A DNA stretch of 37,602 bases from Bhargavaea cecembensis DSE10. GTDB lineage: Bacteria; Bacillota; Bacilli; Bacillales_A; Planococcaceae. Each line of letters opens with the position of its first letter. Positions within the stretch are counted from its first letter, which is position 1. The stretch is taken from the NCBI RefSeq assembly GCF_000348905.1, contig NZ_AOFT01000024.1, forward strand, positions 1 to 37,602, read 5' to 3'. Below, piece by piece: positions 28,031 to 36,911 of the stretch. Under the pieces are notes generated by a model, which was not told the origin of the DNA, made no database searches, and was given only the letters and a program-made list of their open reading frames with translations. The translations under genes and the position numbers were made by a program.

Positions 28031-30391
28031 TCACGGAACCAACTTCAACTCGTCGCCTTCAGCGGTCCCGTCGATCCGGGTTTCGTGATAGTCGCCTTTT
28101 ACCCAGTCGTCCGCCTGGTCATGGAACCAGTCGGATTTTACATGGCCGCTCTGGCCGGGGCCGACGATATGCCAGGTGCGCGAGAGGTCGGAGAGGTCGG
28201 CGACGAACCGCCAGGAGGCGCCGTGGTCGGTCGTGCCGTCGTAGTTGAATCCGGCTGCCTGGACGGTGACATGTGAGCCGGAGACCGGCGTGCGCGGCGG
28301 GTTCAGGTACCGCTCCAGGATCGGCGAGGCACCGCCGACCGGGTGCGGGAAGACGAGCTGGTGATAGTCGCCCCATTTCCAGTTGTCCGCGTCATCCCCG
28401 TAGGCATCCGCAATGGACATGACCGCCCGCTTGAACGAGTCGGTGATCCATGCATCGACTCCCCCGTATCCGCTCACCCAGGCACCGGGATTTCCTGCAT
28501 AGGCCTGGCGCATCATTTCATCGGTGATGTGGTTCTTGCCCGGCATGAGGTCATAGACATCCCCAGGCATGGAGGGACGCAGCATGGTCCTCGGCAATTG
28601 CTGGATCCATCGGTGGAAGATCAGCGGCGCGCCAAGGTCCTTGTCGTCCTCGAGGTTCCAGTCTTCAAGCATCCGGACGGCAGATGCGTATTCTTCCGCC
28701 GCGCCCGTCGCCTTTAGCGAGCCGATCATGTCATCCAGAAACTCCCGGGCGTATAGGTTCTTCACATCCATCTGCAACGCCATCATGTCTTCCGGTGTCA
28801 GGTCATCCCCTTCCCGGAGCACTTCCGCGATCCGTTCATAGCGGTAAGGCTGCGCCCAGAATTCGGTGATGTGGTATGGATAGTCCTCTCCGATGACCTG
28901 GTTATTCGCAGTGGCGACAAACCCTTCTTCCGGGTTCACGGCACGCGGTAATTCGTCATATGGAATATAGCCCGCCCAGCCATACTCCGGCGAATCACCC
29001 GGCACCGGCAGCTGGCCATCCCCTTTTTTGCGGATCGGGATGTTGCCGTTCGCCTTGTAGGCGATGGTGCCGTCCTTTGCAGCGAAGACGAAGTTTTGCG
29101 CAGGCGCGTTAAAGTTTTCCAATGCTTCCTCGAACTCTTCCCAGTCGGACGCTTTATTGTACGTCAGCACGGCCTCAAGCTCCCGGGTCGGCTCAAGCGC
29201 TGTCCATTGCATCGACAGTACCGCCCCCGCCCCCGTGTCCTCGAGCATAAGGTCCGAAATGACCGGTCCGCGCCGCGTCGTCACAACCCGGAAATCCACT
29301 GTCTCCCCGTCCTTCACCCGGATCGGCTCGTCACGCACGTCCGCCTGCTCCCACTCCCCGTCATAGAGAAACTGCGTCGGGTCATCCGGGTTCGGCTGTT
29401 CGATATACAGATCCTGGACATCCGGCCCGACATTTGTCACGCCCCAGGCAATATCCTCATTGTGGCCGAGGATAATGCCCGGGATGCCGCCGAAGATGAC
29501 ACCGGCGACATTCTGCTCCGGCGACTCCAGGTGCATCTCATACCAGATGGACGGTGTCGTCAGACCGAGATGCGGGTCGTCTGCAAGAAGCGGCATGCCG
29601 GATGCCGTCTTGTCCCCGGAGACGACCCAGTTGTTGCTTCCGTTGAACTCCGGCGGGATCAGTGATGCATCAAATGCCCCGGCGACTTGGACCGGGTTTG
29701 CCCGGTTCGCTTCAATGATGGAAGGGGCGTCCTCCGGATAATGGATAAACAACTCCTCCATCTTTTCGCCGTCAAAGTTATTTACCGCCCAGTGACGGAA
29801 TGCCAGCGCCTGCCAATGGCCCCCAAGGTCGTAGGCCATGAACTTCCCGATGGTGAGGGAATCCAGCGGCGTCCACTCCTCCGGCTCGTATCCGAGCAGG
29901 CTGAACTCGTATGGCAGCTGGCCTTCTTCTTTCGCCTCAACGATATAGGCGTTCACCCCTTCAGCGAACCAGCTGAGCACCTGTTTGGCTTCCTCTCCGT
30001 ATCCCTCGTGTGACTGTTCTGCCGCATGACGGAGGCTGAACGTCCGGAACAGCTTGTCGGACGGGACGGCTGCCTCTCCGACCACTTCCGCAAGCCTGCC
30101 GGATGCCTGCCGGCGTGCCAGATCCATCTGGAACAGCCGGTCCTGGGCCTGGACAAAGCCCTGGGCCCGGTACAGGTCGGCGTCGGATTCAGCCCGGATA
30201 TGCGGCACGCCCTTTCCGTCCCGGACGACCGTCACTTCCGACTGGAGCACCGGGACACGGAGCTCGCCTTCGGTGACCGGCGCGGATCTTCCTATGTAAA
30301 CGTTTACGAAAATCAGTGCACCGACCCCCAGTACCACGGCCGCCCCCGCCGCATACAGGACAAAACGCAGCCACTTCGGCCACTTTCTCAT
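28031..30391 (-). CDS. Penicillin acylase family amidase, membrane-anchored
   Basis: A 786-aa Ntn-hydrolase of the penicillin amidase family (S45), which cleaves amide bonds of acylated compounds such as beta-lactams or acyl-homoserine lactones. Residues about 8-33 form a single membrane anchor, so the enzyme faces outside. Gly251-Ser252 (EFNGSNNWVVSG) is the expected self-cleavage site, with Ser252 the nucleophile of the beta chain. The alpha chain holds AQGFVQAQDRLFQMDLARRQ and the beta chain GGIPGIILGHNEDIAWGVTN, both typical. The start at 30391 follows AGGGGGGA; the frame is open upstream to 30463. The natural substrate is unknown. Confidence 0.9.
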   Translation of the reverse strand: MRKWPKWLRFVLYAAGAAVVLGVGALIFVNVYIGRSAPVTEGELRVPVLQSEVTVVRDGKGVPHIRAESDADLYRAQGFVQAQDRLFQMDLARRQASGRLAEVVGEAAVPSDKLFRTFSLRHAAEQSHEGYGEEAKQVLSWFAEGVNAYIVEAKEEGQLPYEFSLLGYEPEEWTPLDSLTIGKFMAYDLGGHWQALAFRHWAVNNFDGEKMEELFIHYPEDAPSIIEANRANPVQVAGAFDASLIPPEFNGSNNWVVSGDKTASGMPLLADDPHLGLTTPSIWYEMHLESPEQNVAGVIFGGIPGIILGHNEDIAWGVTNVGPDVQDLYIEQPNPDDPTQFLYDGEWEQADVRDEPIRVKDGETVDFRVVTTRRGPVISDLMLEDTGAGAVLSMQWTALEPTRELEAVLTYNKASDWEEFEEALENFNAPAQNFVFAAKDGTIAYKANGNIPIRKKGDGQLPVPGDSPEYGWAGYIPYDELPRAVNPEEGFVATANNQVIGEDYPYHITEFWAQPYRYERIAEVLREGDDLTPEDMMALQMDVKNLYAREFLDDMIGSLKATGAAEEYASAVRMLEDWNLEDDKDLGAPLIFHRWIQQLPRTMLRPSMPGDVYDLMPGKNHITDEMMRQAYAGNPGAWVSGYGGVDAWITDSFKRAVMSIADAYGDDADNWKWGDYHQLVFPHPVGGASPILERYLNPPRTPVSGSHVTVQAAGFNYDGTTDHGASWRFVADLSDLSRTWHIVGPGQSGHVKSDWFHDQADDWVKGDYHETRIDGTAEGDELKLVP

Positions 30392-30462
30392 TCCATCATC
30401 CCCCCTGACCTTTTGATTCTCCCCTTTCCTGAAAAATCCTTCCCGGCTGCCGGGCACCTGCA

Positions 30463-30500
30463 AGAAAAAGCAGATCCGAAAGGCTTTCAGCCTTCGGATC
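30463..30500 (-). terminator. Terminator hairpin, proximal copy
   Basis: The palindromic hairpin at 30473-30500 is followed on the minus strand by TGCTTTTTCTTGC. It is the copy that has kept the T run. It is the same hairpin as at 30758-30785, with one base changed in the loop. Confidence 0.8.
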
Positions 30501-30504
30501 TGCT
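30472..30504. repeat. 33-bp palindromic direct repeat, left copy
   Basis: It matches 30757-30789 at 32 of 33 positions, in the same orientation. The two copies flank the 252-bp segment that carries the Bacillales-type repeat. Confidence 0.8.
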
Positions 30505-30567
30505 CGTTTTGTAGTCTGTTAACTCGATTATAGTAACAGGTACCGTTTGCCTCAATAAGCCTTATGG

Positions 30568-30690
30568 CGGATTGAAGCGGAGGGCCCGAGACACCTGCGG
30601 GAAAAGCGTTAGCCGAAGACCCCGCAGAGCGCAGCTCGAGGAGGCTAAGGCAACGCCCGCGGTAAGCGAGGGCCCGCAGCGGAAATCCGA
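30568..30690. repeat. Bacillales-type intergenic repeat
   Basis: A GC-rich segment opening GATTGAAGCGGAGGG, with CACCTGCGGGAAAAGCG, GACCCCGCAGAGCG and CCCGCGGTAAGCGAGGGCCC inside, and closing CCGCAGCGGAAATCC. I recall near-identical elements scattered through intergenic regions of many Bacillales; this is memory, not a search. It contains no supported gene. Confidence 0.65.
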
Positions 30691-30707
30691 AGGGTTTTCA
30701 GGAATAG

Positions 30708-30753
30708 AAAAAACTGCAGACAAAGGAGTATTCCCACTCACTTTGTCTACAGT
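30708..30753 (-). terminator. Second terminator after mrpG
   Basis: On the minus strand ACTGTAGACAAAGTGAGT pairs with ACTCCTTTGTCTGCAGT and is followed by six Ts. It lies inside the segment between the two 33-bp repeats, and may now be the working terminator of the mrp operon. Confidence 0.75.
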
Positions 30754-30756
30754 CTG

Positions 30757-30789
30757 AGATCCGAAAGGCTATCAGCCTTCGGATCTGCT
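30757..30789. repeat. 33-bp palindromic direct repeat, right copy
   Basis: The second copy overlaps the last codons and stop of mrpG (SRSEG, then TGA at 30774-30772). On the minus strand no T run follows this copy. Confidence 0.8.
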
Positions 30790-31155
30790 TTCTTTTTCCT
30801 TTTTGAGTTTTTCCCTGGCCTCAGCCAGTTCGTCCCCTTTTGAAATATCCGCCAGCCTGACGCCGGACCTGTGCGCAGCACGGATGATGACGTGTCCGGC
30901 TACAGGAGCCGTCAGGAAGACGAAGATGATTCCGAGCAGAAGGCGTACGCTGATAAATCGCTCTACAGCCCAGAAATAGAGGAAGGCACCGAGCAGCGAA
31001 AGCAGGACCGCGAGTGTGGAACTTTTCGTTCCTGCGTGCGAACGGGTGTAGACATCAGGCAGACGGATGATCCCGATCGCACTGATGACACTCATTACGC
31101 CGCCGGTGACCATAAGGATCGCCGCAATGTATTCAACGATTGTGTCTGCGTTCAA
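30772..31155 (-). CDS. mrpG: Mrp antiporter subunit G
   Basis: A 127-aa subunit of the Mrp (Mnh) Na+/H+ antiporter complex. Three membrane helices (about 8-28, 42-62 and 68-88) and the family sequence IGIIRLPDVYTRSHAGTKSS are intact. The C-terminal tail of about 30 residues is charged, and its last five residues are encoded by a terminator hairpin. It overlaps the end of mrpF by 23 bases. It is the last gene of the operon, in the standard order. Confidence 0.93.
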   Translation of the reverse strand: MNADTIVEYIAAILMVTGGVMSVISAIGIIRLPDVYTRSHAGTKSSTLAVLLSLLGAFLYFWAVERFISVRLLLGIIFVFLTAPVAGHVIIRAAHRSGVRLADISKGDELAEAREKLKKEKESRSEG

Positions 31156-31417
31156 CGATAATCCCCCTCTCGATGTATTTCGAGAAGGCGATTGTCCCGA
31201 TAAAGCTCAGGATACCGAGGATCAGGATCACTTCCATGAATGCCTTTGTCAGGAGGATGCAGGACACGACCGCAATCGCCGCCAAAAGGTTCACGCCGAT
31301 CATGTCGAGCGCGATGACGCGATCCGGCTTCGACGGTCCTTTCACGATCCGGTAAACCGAGATCAGGATCGTGAATGAAAACAGGACGAGCGAGATGAGC
31401 ATGAGGATCTTCACCAT
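31133..31417 (-). CDS. mrpF: Mrp antiporter subunit F
   Basis: A 94-aa membrane subunit with three helices (about 3-22, 36-55 and 62-81) and the PSKPDRVIALDMIGVNLLA motif of MrpF/MnhF. In some relatives MrpF is linked to bile-salt efflux as well as antiport. Its start overlaps the mrpE stop codon (TAATG), showing tight translational coupling. Confidence 0.93.
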   Translation of the reverse strand: MVKILMLISLVLFSFTILISVYRIVKGPSKPDRVIALDMIGVNLLAAIAVVSCILLTKAFMEVILILGILSFIGTIAFSKYIERGIIVERRHNR

Positions 31418-31935
31418 TATCGCGTCACCTCCATGATCGCTTGTTCAAAATTGTTCAGCTGGGCAAGCAGTGCCTCTTTCGACGTATCAAGGTCCATCGC
31501 GTGGATGTAGAGTCCCTGCCCGTCTTCCGTCACTTCCATGACGACCGACCCCGGTGTGAGCGTGAGCAGAAGCGACAGCATCGTCACTTCCGCATCACTC
31601 TCAAGAACCGTGTCATAGCGGAAGATGCCCGGGCGAATCTTGAGGGTCGGGCTCAGTATCTGGGCGATGACGGAGATGCTGGACTTCACCAGCTCCCGGA
31701 TAAAAATCAGGACCAGCTTGACGATGGCGAACAGTTTGCGCAGGTAGAACTGCGTGCCGAAAAACCGGTGCATGAAGAACACGATAAAGATCCCGACGAT
31801 GAAGCCTGCGATAAACGTAGTCGCACGGAACTGGTCCTCGTCAAGAAGCAGCATCCAGAGGAACGCGATGAACAGGTTCAGGAGGAACTGGGCAGCTGTC
31901 GCCCCGAACCCTCCGTCTCCGGCAAACTTGTTCAT
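31417..31935 (-). CDS. mrpE: Mrp antiporter subunit E
   Basis: A 172-aa membrane subunit: two N-terminal helices (about 14-31 and 37-56), then a helix and a soluble C-terminal domain with LSLLLTLTPGSVVMEV and YIHAMDLDT, both diagnostic of MrpE/MnhE. It overlaps the mrpD stop by four bases (ATGA) and has a GGGGAGGTGG site. Confidence 0.93.
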   Translation of the reverse strand: MNKFAGDGGFGATAAQFLLNLFIAFLWMLLLDEDQFRATTFIAGFIVGIFIVFFMHRFFGTQFYLRKLFAIVKLVLIFIRELVKSSISVIAQILSPTLKIRPGIFRYDTVLESDAEVTMLSLLLTLTPGSVVMEVTEDGQGLYIHAMDLDTSKEALLAQLNNFEQAIMEVTR

Positions 31936-33419
31936 GACTCCACCTCCCCGAAGACCGCATCGATATACAGGCCGGGATTGGCCATTACGCGGGCCGCATC
32001 GGAGACGAACGGCTCAAGCGCCTGTGCCCCGACTCCGATGCCGATCGTCAGGACGCCGAGAAGCGCAATCGGGATCAGCCGCCTCGCAGGAAAGAGGCGC
32101 TGGTCTTCACGATTGATGATCGTCTCGCCCCAGAAGCAGTTCATGAAGATCCGGAGCATCGAATACAGCACGACAAGGCTCGAGGCGAATCCGATAAAGA
32201 GAAGGAAGTAGTTCCCGCCCTCGACTGCGCCAAGGCCGACATACATCTTGCCGATAAATCCGCTGAGCGGCGGAATCCCGGCGAGGCCGAGCGTCGTCAG
32301 GAACAGCAGCCAGCCGAGGGTGGGATAGTTCCGGATAAGCCCGCTCATCTCGGTAATCTTCGTTTTGCCGGTCAGGTAGACCATCGCCCCGACGATCAGG
32401 AACAGGATCCCTTTGATGACCATGTCATGAATGAGGTAGAAAACGGAACCCTTGAAAGCTTCCTCATTAAAGACTGCCAAGCCGAGGACCATGAATCCGA
32501 CCGCAATGATGACGTTGTACGAGGCAATCTGGCGGATGTCCGTATAGGCGATCGCGCCCAGGCAGCCGCCGATGATCGTCACGACCGCCATCGTTCCGAT
32601 GATGGTGCCCAGGATGAACTCATCATGGTAGAAGATGAGCGTGAACGTCCGGAACATGGCGTATACGCCGACTTTCGTGAGGAGCGCCGCGAACAGGGCA
32701 GCAATCGGCCCCGGCGGCGAGCTGTATGAACCCGGCAGCCAGAAGTACAGGAAAAGTCCCGCTTTCAGCGCAAATACGATCAGGAACACGACCGCGACTG
32801 CGCTCAGGAGAGGACCCTGCCCGGCTTCCGCAACTCGGACGGAAATATGGGCCATGTTGAGCGTGCCGACCGTCCCGTACAGGAACGCAAGTGCGACGAG
32901 GAAGAACCAGGACGCCACTACGTTGATCGCAATGTACTTCATCGATTCCGCGAGACGGACCTTGCCGCCTCCGAGCGTGATCAGCACGTACGATGCAAGC
33001 AGCATGACCTCAAAACAGACAAACAGGTTGAACATATCTCCTGTCAGGAATGAGCCGTTGACCCCTGCGACGAGGAAGAACGCGAACGGATAGAAAAACA
33101 TGTTTTCCATCCGGCGCTCCGTCGCAGTAAAGGCATACAGGATGATGAGTGTGGAGACGACCGATGCGGTCAGGACCATCAGTGCCGAGAACGAATCCCC
33201 GACGAACAGGATGCCGAACGGCGGCTCCCATCCGCCAAAGTCGAGCCGGATGATGCCTTCTACCCGGATTTGGAGAAGGATTCTGCCGGAGATCGCGACC
33301 AGTGACAACAGGGACAGGATACTGACAATCTTCTGCGCCTTCACGGAAGGGCGCAGGAAAAACAGCACAAATCCGGTGAGCAGCGGGAGAAGCATCGGGA
33401 GGACAAGAATATTATTCAC
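31932..33419 (-). CDS. mrpD: Mrp antiporter subunit D
   Basis: A 495-aa, 14-helix subunit homologous to complex I proton-pumping subunits NuoM/NuoN; one of the two ion-moving subunits of the Mrp complex. Typical segments are NLFVCFEVMLLASYVLI, PGPIAALFAALLTKVGVYA and LGLAGIPPLSGFIGK. The GTG at 33419 is the likely start because AGGAGG lies 7 bases upstream; the TTG at 33425 abuts that site. It overlaps mrpC by 8 bases. Confidence 0.95.
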   Translation of the reverse strand: MNNILVLPMLLPLLTGFVLFFLRPSVKAQKIVSILSLLSLVAISGRILLQIRVEGIIRLDFGGWEPPFGILFVGDSFSALMVLTASVVSTLIILYAFTATERRMENMFFYPFAFFLVAGVNGSFLTGDMFNLFVCFEVMLLASYVLITLGGGKVRLAESMKYIAINVVASWFFLVALAFLYGTVGTLNMAHISVRVAEAGQGPLLSAVAVVFLIVFALKAGLFLYFWLPGSYSSPPGPIAALFAALLTKVGVYAMFRTFTLIFYHDEFILGTIIGTMAVVTIIGGCLGAIAYTDIRQIASYNVIIAVGFMVLGLAVFNEEAFKGSVFYLIHDMVIKGILFLIVGAMVYLTGKTKITEMSGLIRNYPTLGWLLFLTTLGLAGIPPLSGFIGKMYVGLGAVEGGNYFLLFIGFASSLVVLYSMLRIFMNCFWGETIINREDQRLFPARRLIPIALLGVLTIGIGVGAQALEPFVSDAARVMANPGLYIDAVFGEVES

Positions 33420-33750
33420 GATCAATCCTCCTGATGGTGTTCATATTGTCAGACCCGCTTTCCTCGTAGGTCCGGTAAGCCAGCACAAGCAGGAGCGCAG
33501 TGGTCGCGAAGCTGATGACGATCGCCGTCAGGATCAGCGCCTGCGGCAGCGCATCTGCATACGGGCCGTCGGATTCCCGGAGAAGGGGCACACTGCCTTC
33601 ACCCGCACCGGCCATCGTGATGATGAGCAGGTGGACGGCATGCGACAGGACCGCCGTGCCGAGGATGATGCGGACCATATTGCGGGACAGCAGCAGATAG
33701 ACCGCCACGGTCACGAGGATGCCCACCAGGATGGTCATATGGAATTCCAT
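33412..33750 (-). CDS. mrpC: Mrp antiporter subunit C
   Basis: A 112-aa subunit homologous to NuoK, with three helices (about 6-22, 28-48 and 70-92) and the conserved HLLIITMAG and LPQALILTAIVISFA. The MEFHM opening matches MEILM of Bacillus MrpC, so the first ATG is used although its ribosome binding site is poor. Coupling to mrpB, which ends 3 bases upstream, probably drives translation. Confidence 0.93.
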   Translation of the reverse strand: MEFHMTILVGILVTVAVYLLLSRNMVRIILGTAVLSHAVHLLIITMAGAGEGSVPLLRESDGPYADALPQALILTAIVISFATTALLLVLAYRTYEESGSDNMNTIRRIDRE

Positions 33751-33753
33751 CTG

Positions 33754-34176
33754 CTACACGTCCTTACTAATACTCAAGATAATGGTGACGACCGTTCCGA
33801 TGACAGTAAGGGCGACGCCCGCCTCGAATATGGTCACCGTGGCGAGCTCGGTCAGCCCGAAGATCGGCAGGTCAAAGTAACCGAAGCCCTGCGTGAGGAA
33901 CGGTTTGCCCAAAACAGCTGCCGCGGTCCCCGACAGAAGCGACAGCATGGCACCGAACGCCGCAATCTTGCGGAAATCGAATGGCACGCCCTGGTGGACG
34001 GTTTCGATATCGAAGACGACATACAGGAGGACAAGCGCCGAAGACAAAACCAGCCCCCCGACAAAGCCCCCGCCTGGGTTATGGTGGCCCGACAAGAACA
34101 GTTCGACGCCGAAGGTCAGGATGATAAAGACGACAACACGGGTGACCGTCCGCAGGATCACATCATTTTCCTTCAA
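33754..34176 (-). CDS. mrpB: Mrp antiporter subunit B
   Basis: A 140-aa subunit with four helices and the diagnostic FLSGHHNPGGGFVGGL (about 27-42). A TTG at 34176 is used because AGGAGG ends about 10 bases before it and the result, MKENDVILRT, lines up with Bacillus MrpB. The ATG at 34182 (MTLKEND) is the alternative, only 2-3 bases from the site. The start lies inside the last codons of mrpA. Confidence 0.92.
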   Translation of the reverse strand: MKENDVILRTVTRVVVFIILTFGVELFLSGHHNPGGGFVGGLVLSSALVLLYVVFDIETVHQGVPFDFRKIAAFGAMLSLLSGTAAAVLGKPFLTQGFGYFDLPIFGLTELATVTIFEAGVALTVIGTVVTIILSISKDV

Positions 34177-36565
34177 CGTCATCCCCTCCTTTCTTCGGCT
34201 TGAGGGCGATCAGCGTATAGACACCAATGCCCGCGATAAAGAGGACCACGACTTCAAGCATCGTATCAAATGCCCGGAAGTCCCCGAGGATGGCGTTGAC
34301 AATGTTGCTTCCGCCGGCCAGCTTGTACGAATCCTCGAAGTAGGAAGAGATGGACGCGTACACGTCATAACCCTGTACGGTCAGCCCGAAAGCAGTGACA
34401 AGCGTCCCGGCACCGATTGCGATGAGCCCGTTGACAACCTTTGTCCTGAGCGGTGAATCCTCCGGCTTCCATTCAGGAAGGAAGTGGAAGCACAGAAGGA
34501 ACAGCACCGTCGTCACCGTCTCGATGACCGTCTGGGTAAGCGCCAGGTCCGGCGCCCTGAAGAAGACGAAGAAGATGGCGACGGAATAGCCGAGGACGCC
34601 GTTCAAAAGCGTCGCCGTAATGCGGGACCGCGCAAACAGCATCGCAATGGCGGCGAACGCCATGATAATGACGAACGAGATTTCGAATATGCCTACCGGT
34701 CCCCTGCTGAAGTCCGGTTCGAAAGCGCCCGTCAGGAATAGCATTCCGCCAACCGTGACGAGGAAGAACAGGTAGATGAAAGCGAAATAGTCACGGCTTC
34801 TGCCTGTCATATACAGATCCGTCACGATGGTGGAGGCGGCTTCGCCGGTCTGAAGCACTCCGCGGTAGATGGAGTCCATCGTCCACCGGAAAGGCGCGAC
34901 ACGGTAGATCCTCTTCCAGTGGCGGAATGTGATGAACAGCAGCAGGCCGAGAGCGATGACGCCGAATGTCATGACAAGCGGCAGATTAACACCGTGCCAT
35001 GCCTCAATCTTGGGGACAAGATTTGCCTCCTGTGAAAGTACCGGGAACATCACCTGCATGGCCGGACCGATCACATACTTGCCGACCACGTTCGGGAAGA
35101 AGAAGATCAGGATGACAAGCGCCGCAAGGATACCGGGCGCGACAAGCATTCCCTTCGGGGCCTCATGCGGAGTGCGGTCGATCTTCTCCGGCTGGACAGG
35201 CCCGAGGAACGTCCGGTAAACGATAATGGTGCAGTAGACGAATGTAAACACACTGGCGAGCCAGCCGACTACCGGGAAGAGAACTTCGGCACCGCCGGCA
35301 AACGGCTGTCCGGAAGCGATATCCACTGCCGCGCCAAAGAACATCTCCTTGCTCAGGAAGCCGTTGAACGGCGGCAGTCCCGCCATCGAGAAGCTGCCGA
35401 TCACGGCGAACGTGAACGTCACCGGCATGAAGGACATCAGTCCGCCGAGGCGTCGGATGTCCCGTGTTCCGATTTCATGGTCGACAATCCCGATGACCAT
35501 GAAAAGCAGTCCCTTGAACGTCGAATGGTTCAGCAGATAGAACAGCGCAGCAAAGCCTGCAGCCGCATAAACCGTCGGATTACCCGCGGCATCAGCGGAC
35601 AATGCGGCAGAGCCGAAACCGAGAAGGCTCATGATCAGTCCGAGCTGGCTGATTGTGGAATACGCCAAAAGTGCCTTCAGGTCGTTCTGCTTCATGGCAT
35701 TGAACGCCCCCCACAGGAGCGTCACGATCCCGGCTATGGTCAGTGACCAGAACCAGGCTTCCAGTCCGCCGAACAGCGGAGTGAACAGGGCGACCAGGTA
35801 GATGCCTGCCTTGACCATGGTCGCAGAGTGCAGATAGGCACTGACAGGGGTCGGCGCCTCCATCGCATCAGGAAGCCAGATATGGAACGGAAACTGGACG
35901 GACTTGGTGAACGCACCCAGCAGGATCAGGAACATGGCGGGGATGATCATCGATTCTCCGGCCAGCGTGTCCCGCATTCCGATGATTTCACTGATGCTGA
36001 ATGTACCGGTCATGAAGTAGAGCATCAGGAAACCGGCAAGCATCGAGACCCCGCCCATGACCGTGATGAGCATCGCCTTCTGCGCCCCGTACCGGGAACC
36101 CTTCCGGTGATACCAGAACGCGATGAGCAGGAAGGACGAAATGCTTGTCAGTTCCCAGAATGTGTAAAGGAGCATCAGGTTGTCCGAAAAGACGACGCCG
36201 AGCATGGCGCCCATGAACAGGAGCAGATAGACATAGAAGTGGCCGAGCGATTCCCTCGGCGAGAGGTAATAAATAGAATAAAGGGCGACAAGCGTGCCGA
36301 CCCCCGTGATGAGGAGCGCAAAAATCATGCCGAGGCCGTCGACACGGACGGCAAGGTCGATGCCCGCATCCGGTATCCAGGCATAAGAGGCGTCGATCAC
36401 CTCACCGTCCGCAATTCTCGGGATCAGCCTGACCAGGGTGGCAAACAGAACAAGCGGCACCGCCATGACGTACCAGCCGATCAGACGGTCGCCGATCAGA
36501 CGGTGCATGGCAGGCAGAAGCGCTGCCATGATGAATGGGAGAAAGATGACAAAAACAGCGTACAT
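34163..36565 (-). CDS. mrpA: Mrp antiporter subunit A (NuoL-like)
   Basis: An 800-aa, about 20-helix protein, the largest subunit of the Mrp Na+/H+ antiporter, which expels Na+ in exchange for H+ and supports alkali and salt tolerance. The N-terminal two thirds are NuoL-like (LPDAMEAPTPVSAYLHSATM, FKGLLFMVIGIVDHE and FNGFLSKEMFFG). The C-terminal part carries the MrpB-like extension. The length is within one residue of what I recall for Bacillus MrpA. The ATG at 36565 follows TTGGAGG at 6 bases. It is first of seven overlapping genes. A leader of roughly 170 bases precedes it if TATACT at 36749-36754 is the -10. Confidence 0.95.
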   Translation of the reverse strand: MYAVFVIFLPFIMAALLPAMHRLIGDRLIGWYVMAVPLVLFATLVRLIPRIADGEVIDASYAWIPDAGIDLAVRVDGLGMIFALLITGVGTLVALYSIYYLSPRESLGHFYVYLLLFMGAMLGVVFSDNLMLLYTFWELTSISSFLLIAFWYHRKGSRYGAQKAMLITVMGGVSMLAGFLMLYFMTGTFSISEIIGMRDTLAGESMIIPAMFLILLGAFTKSVQFPFHIWLPDAMEAPTPVSAYLHSATMVKAGIYLVALFTPLFGGLEAWFWSLTIAGIVTLLWGAFNAMKQNDLKALLAYSTISQLGLIMSLLGFGSAALSADAAGNPTVYAAAGFAALFYLLNHSTFKGLLFMVIGIVDHEIGTRDIRRLGGLMSFMPVTFTFAVIGSFSMAGLPPFNGFLSKEMFFGAAVDIASGQPFAGGAEVLFPVVGWLASVFTFVYCTIIVYRTFLGPVQPEKIDRTPHEAPKGMLVAPGILAALVILIFFFPNVVGKYVIGPAMQVMFPVLSQEANLVPKIEAWHGVNLPLVMTFGVIALGLLLFITFRHWKRIYRVAPFRWTMDSIYRGVLQTGEAASTIVTDLYMTGRSRDYFAFIYLFFLVTVGGMLFLTGAFEPDFSRGPVGIFEISFVIIMAFAAIAMLFARSRITATLLNGVLGYSVAIFFVFFRAPDLALTQTVIETVTTVLFLLCFHFLPEWKPEDSPLRTKVVNGLIAIGAGTLVTAFGLTVQGYDVYASISSYFEDSYKLAGGSNIVNAILGDFRAFDTMLEVVVLFIAGIGVYTLIALKPKKGGDDVEGK

Positions 36566-36804
36566 GTGAACCTCCAATCAGCGTGGTGAACCCCTTCCGG
36601 GCAAGCCGCCTTGACGGAATGACCGGCAGGGCGCATAATATGGGGCAACAGCGTCCGGAGCCCCCGCGGGGAAAACGGACAGCAGTTATGTAGAAAGGGC
36701 ATGCGAAACGCAGCGACCGTGTCCAACGGCCCTGATTTCCCACTTAAAAGTATACAGGAAATACGCACCTTTCGCACTTCCTGCCACCCTTGTTTCCGGT
36801 TTTG
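36566..36804 (-). other. mrpA leader region
   Basis: About 240 bases between mrpA and the divergent promoter. A minus-strand TATACT (36754-36749) is the best -10, with no convincing -35. The transcribed part is GC-rich, with CCCCGCGGGGG (a dyad) near 36662-36672 and GC-rich stretches that could fold. No supported ORF lies in it. Confidence 0.4.
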
Positions 36805-36833
36805 TTGTATTTTCCGCGACAATGTCTTATAAT
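36805..36833 (+). promoter_or_regulatory. Promoter of the KdpD/USP-like gene
   Basis: TTGTAT (36805-36810), a 17-bp spacer and a consensus TATAAT (36828-36833), about 80 bases before the ATG. Confidence 0.65.
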
Positions 36834-36911
36834 GTGTTGGTTTTCGAATGAGGCGCCGGGCAATGTTCCCCGGAAAGCCCAGCTATTATGAACAAGAGGT
36901 GACTCACCGCC

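Noticed and set aside
27770-28276. Plus-strand frames reading through the 20-bp array
   Set aside because: The period is not a multiple of three, the products are Ser/Cys/Leu-rich noise, and the frames run into the antisense of penicillin acylase.
30572-30757. A 61-codon frame inside the Bacillales-type repeat
   Set aside because: It coincides with a repeat element and a terminator and has no ribosome binding site.
36402-36822. Overlapping minus-strand frames upstream of mrpA
   Set aside because: They have Cys/His/Arg-rich composition, overlap the start of mrpA out of frame and lack start signals.
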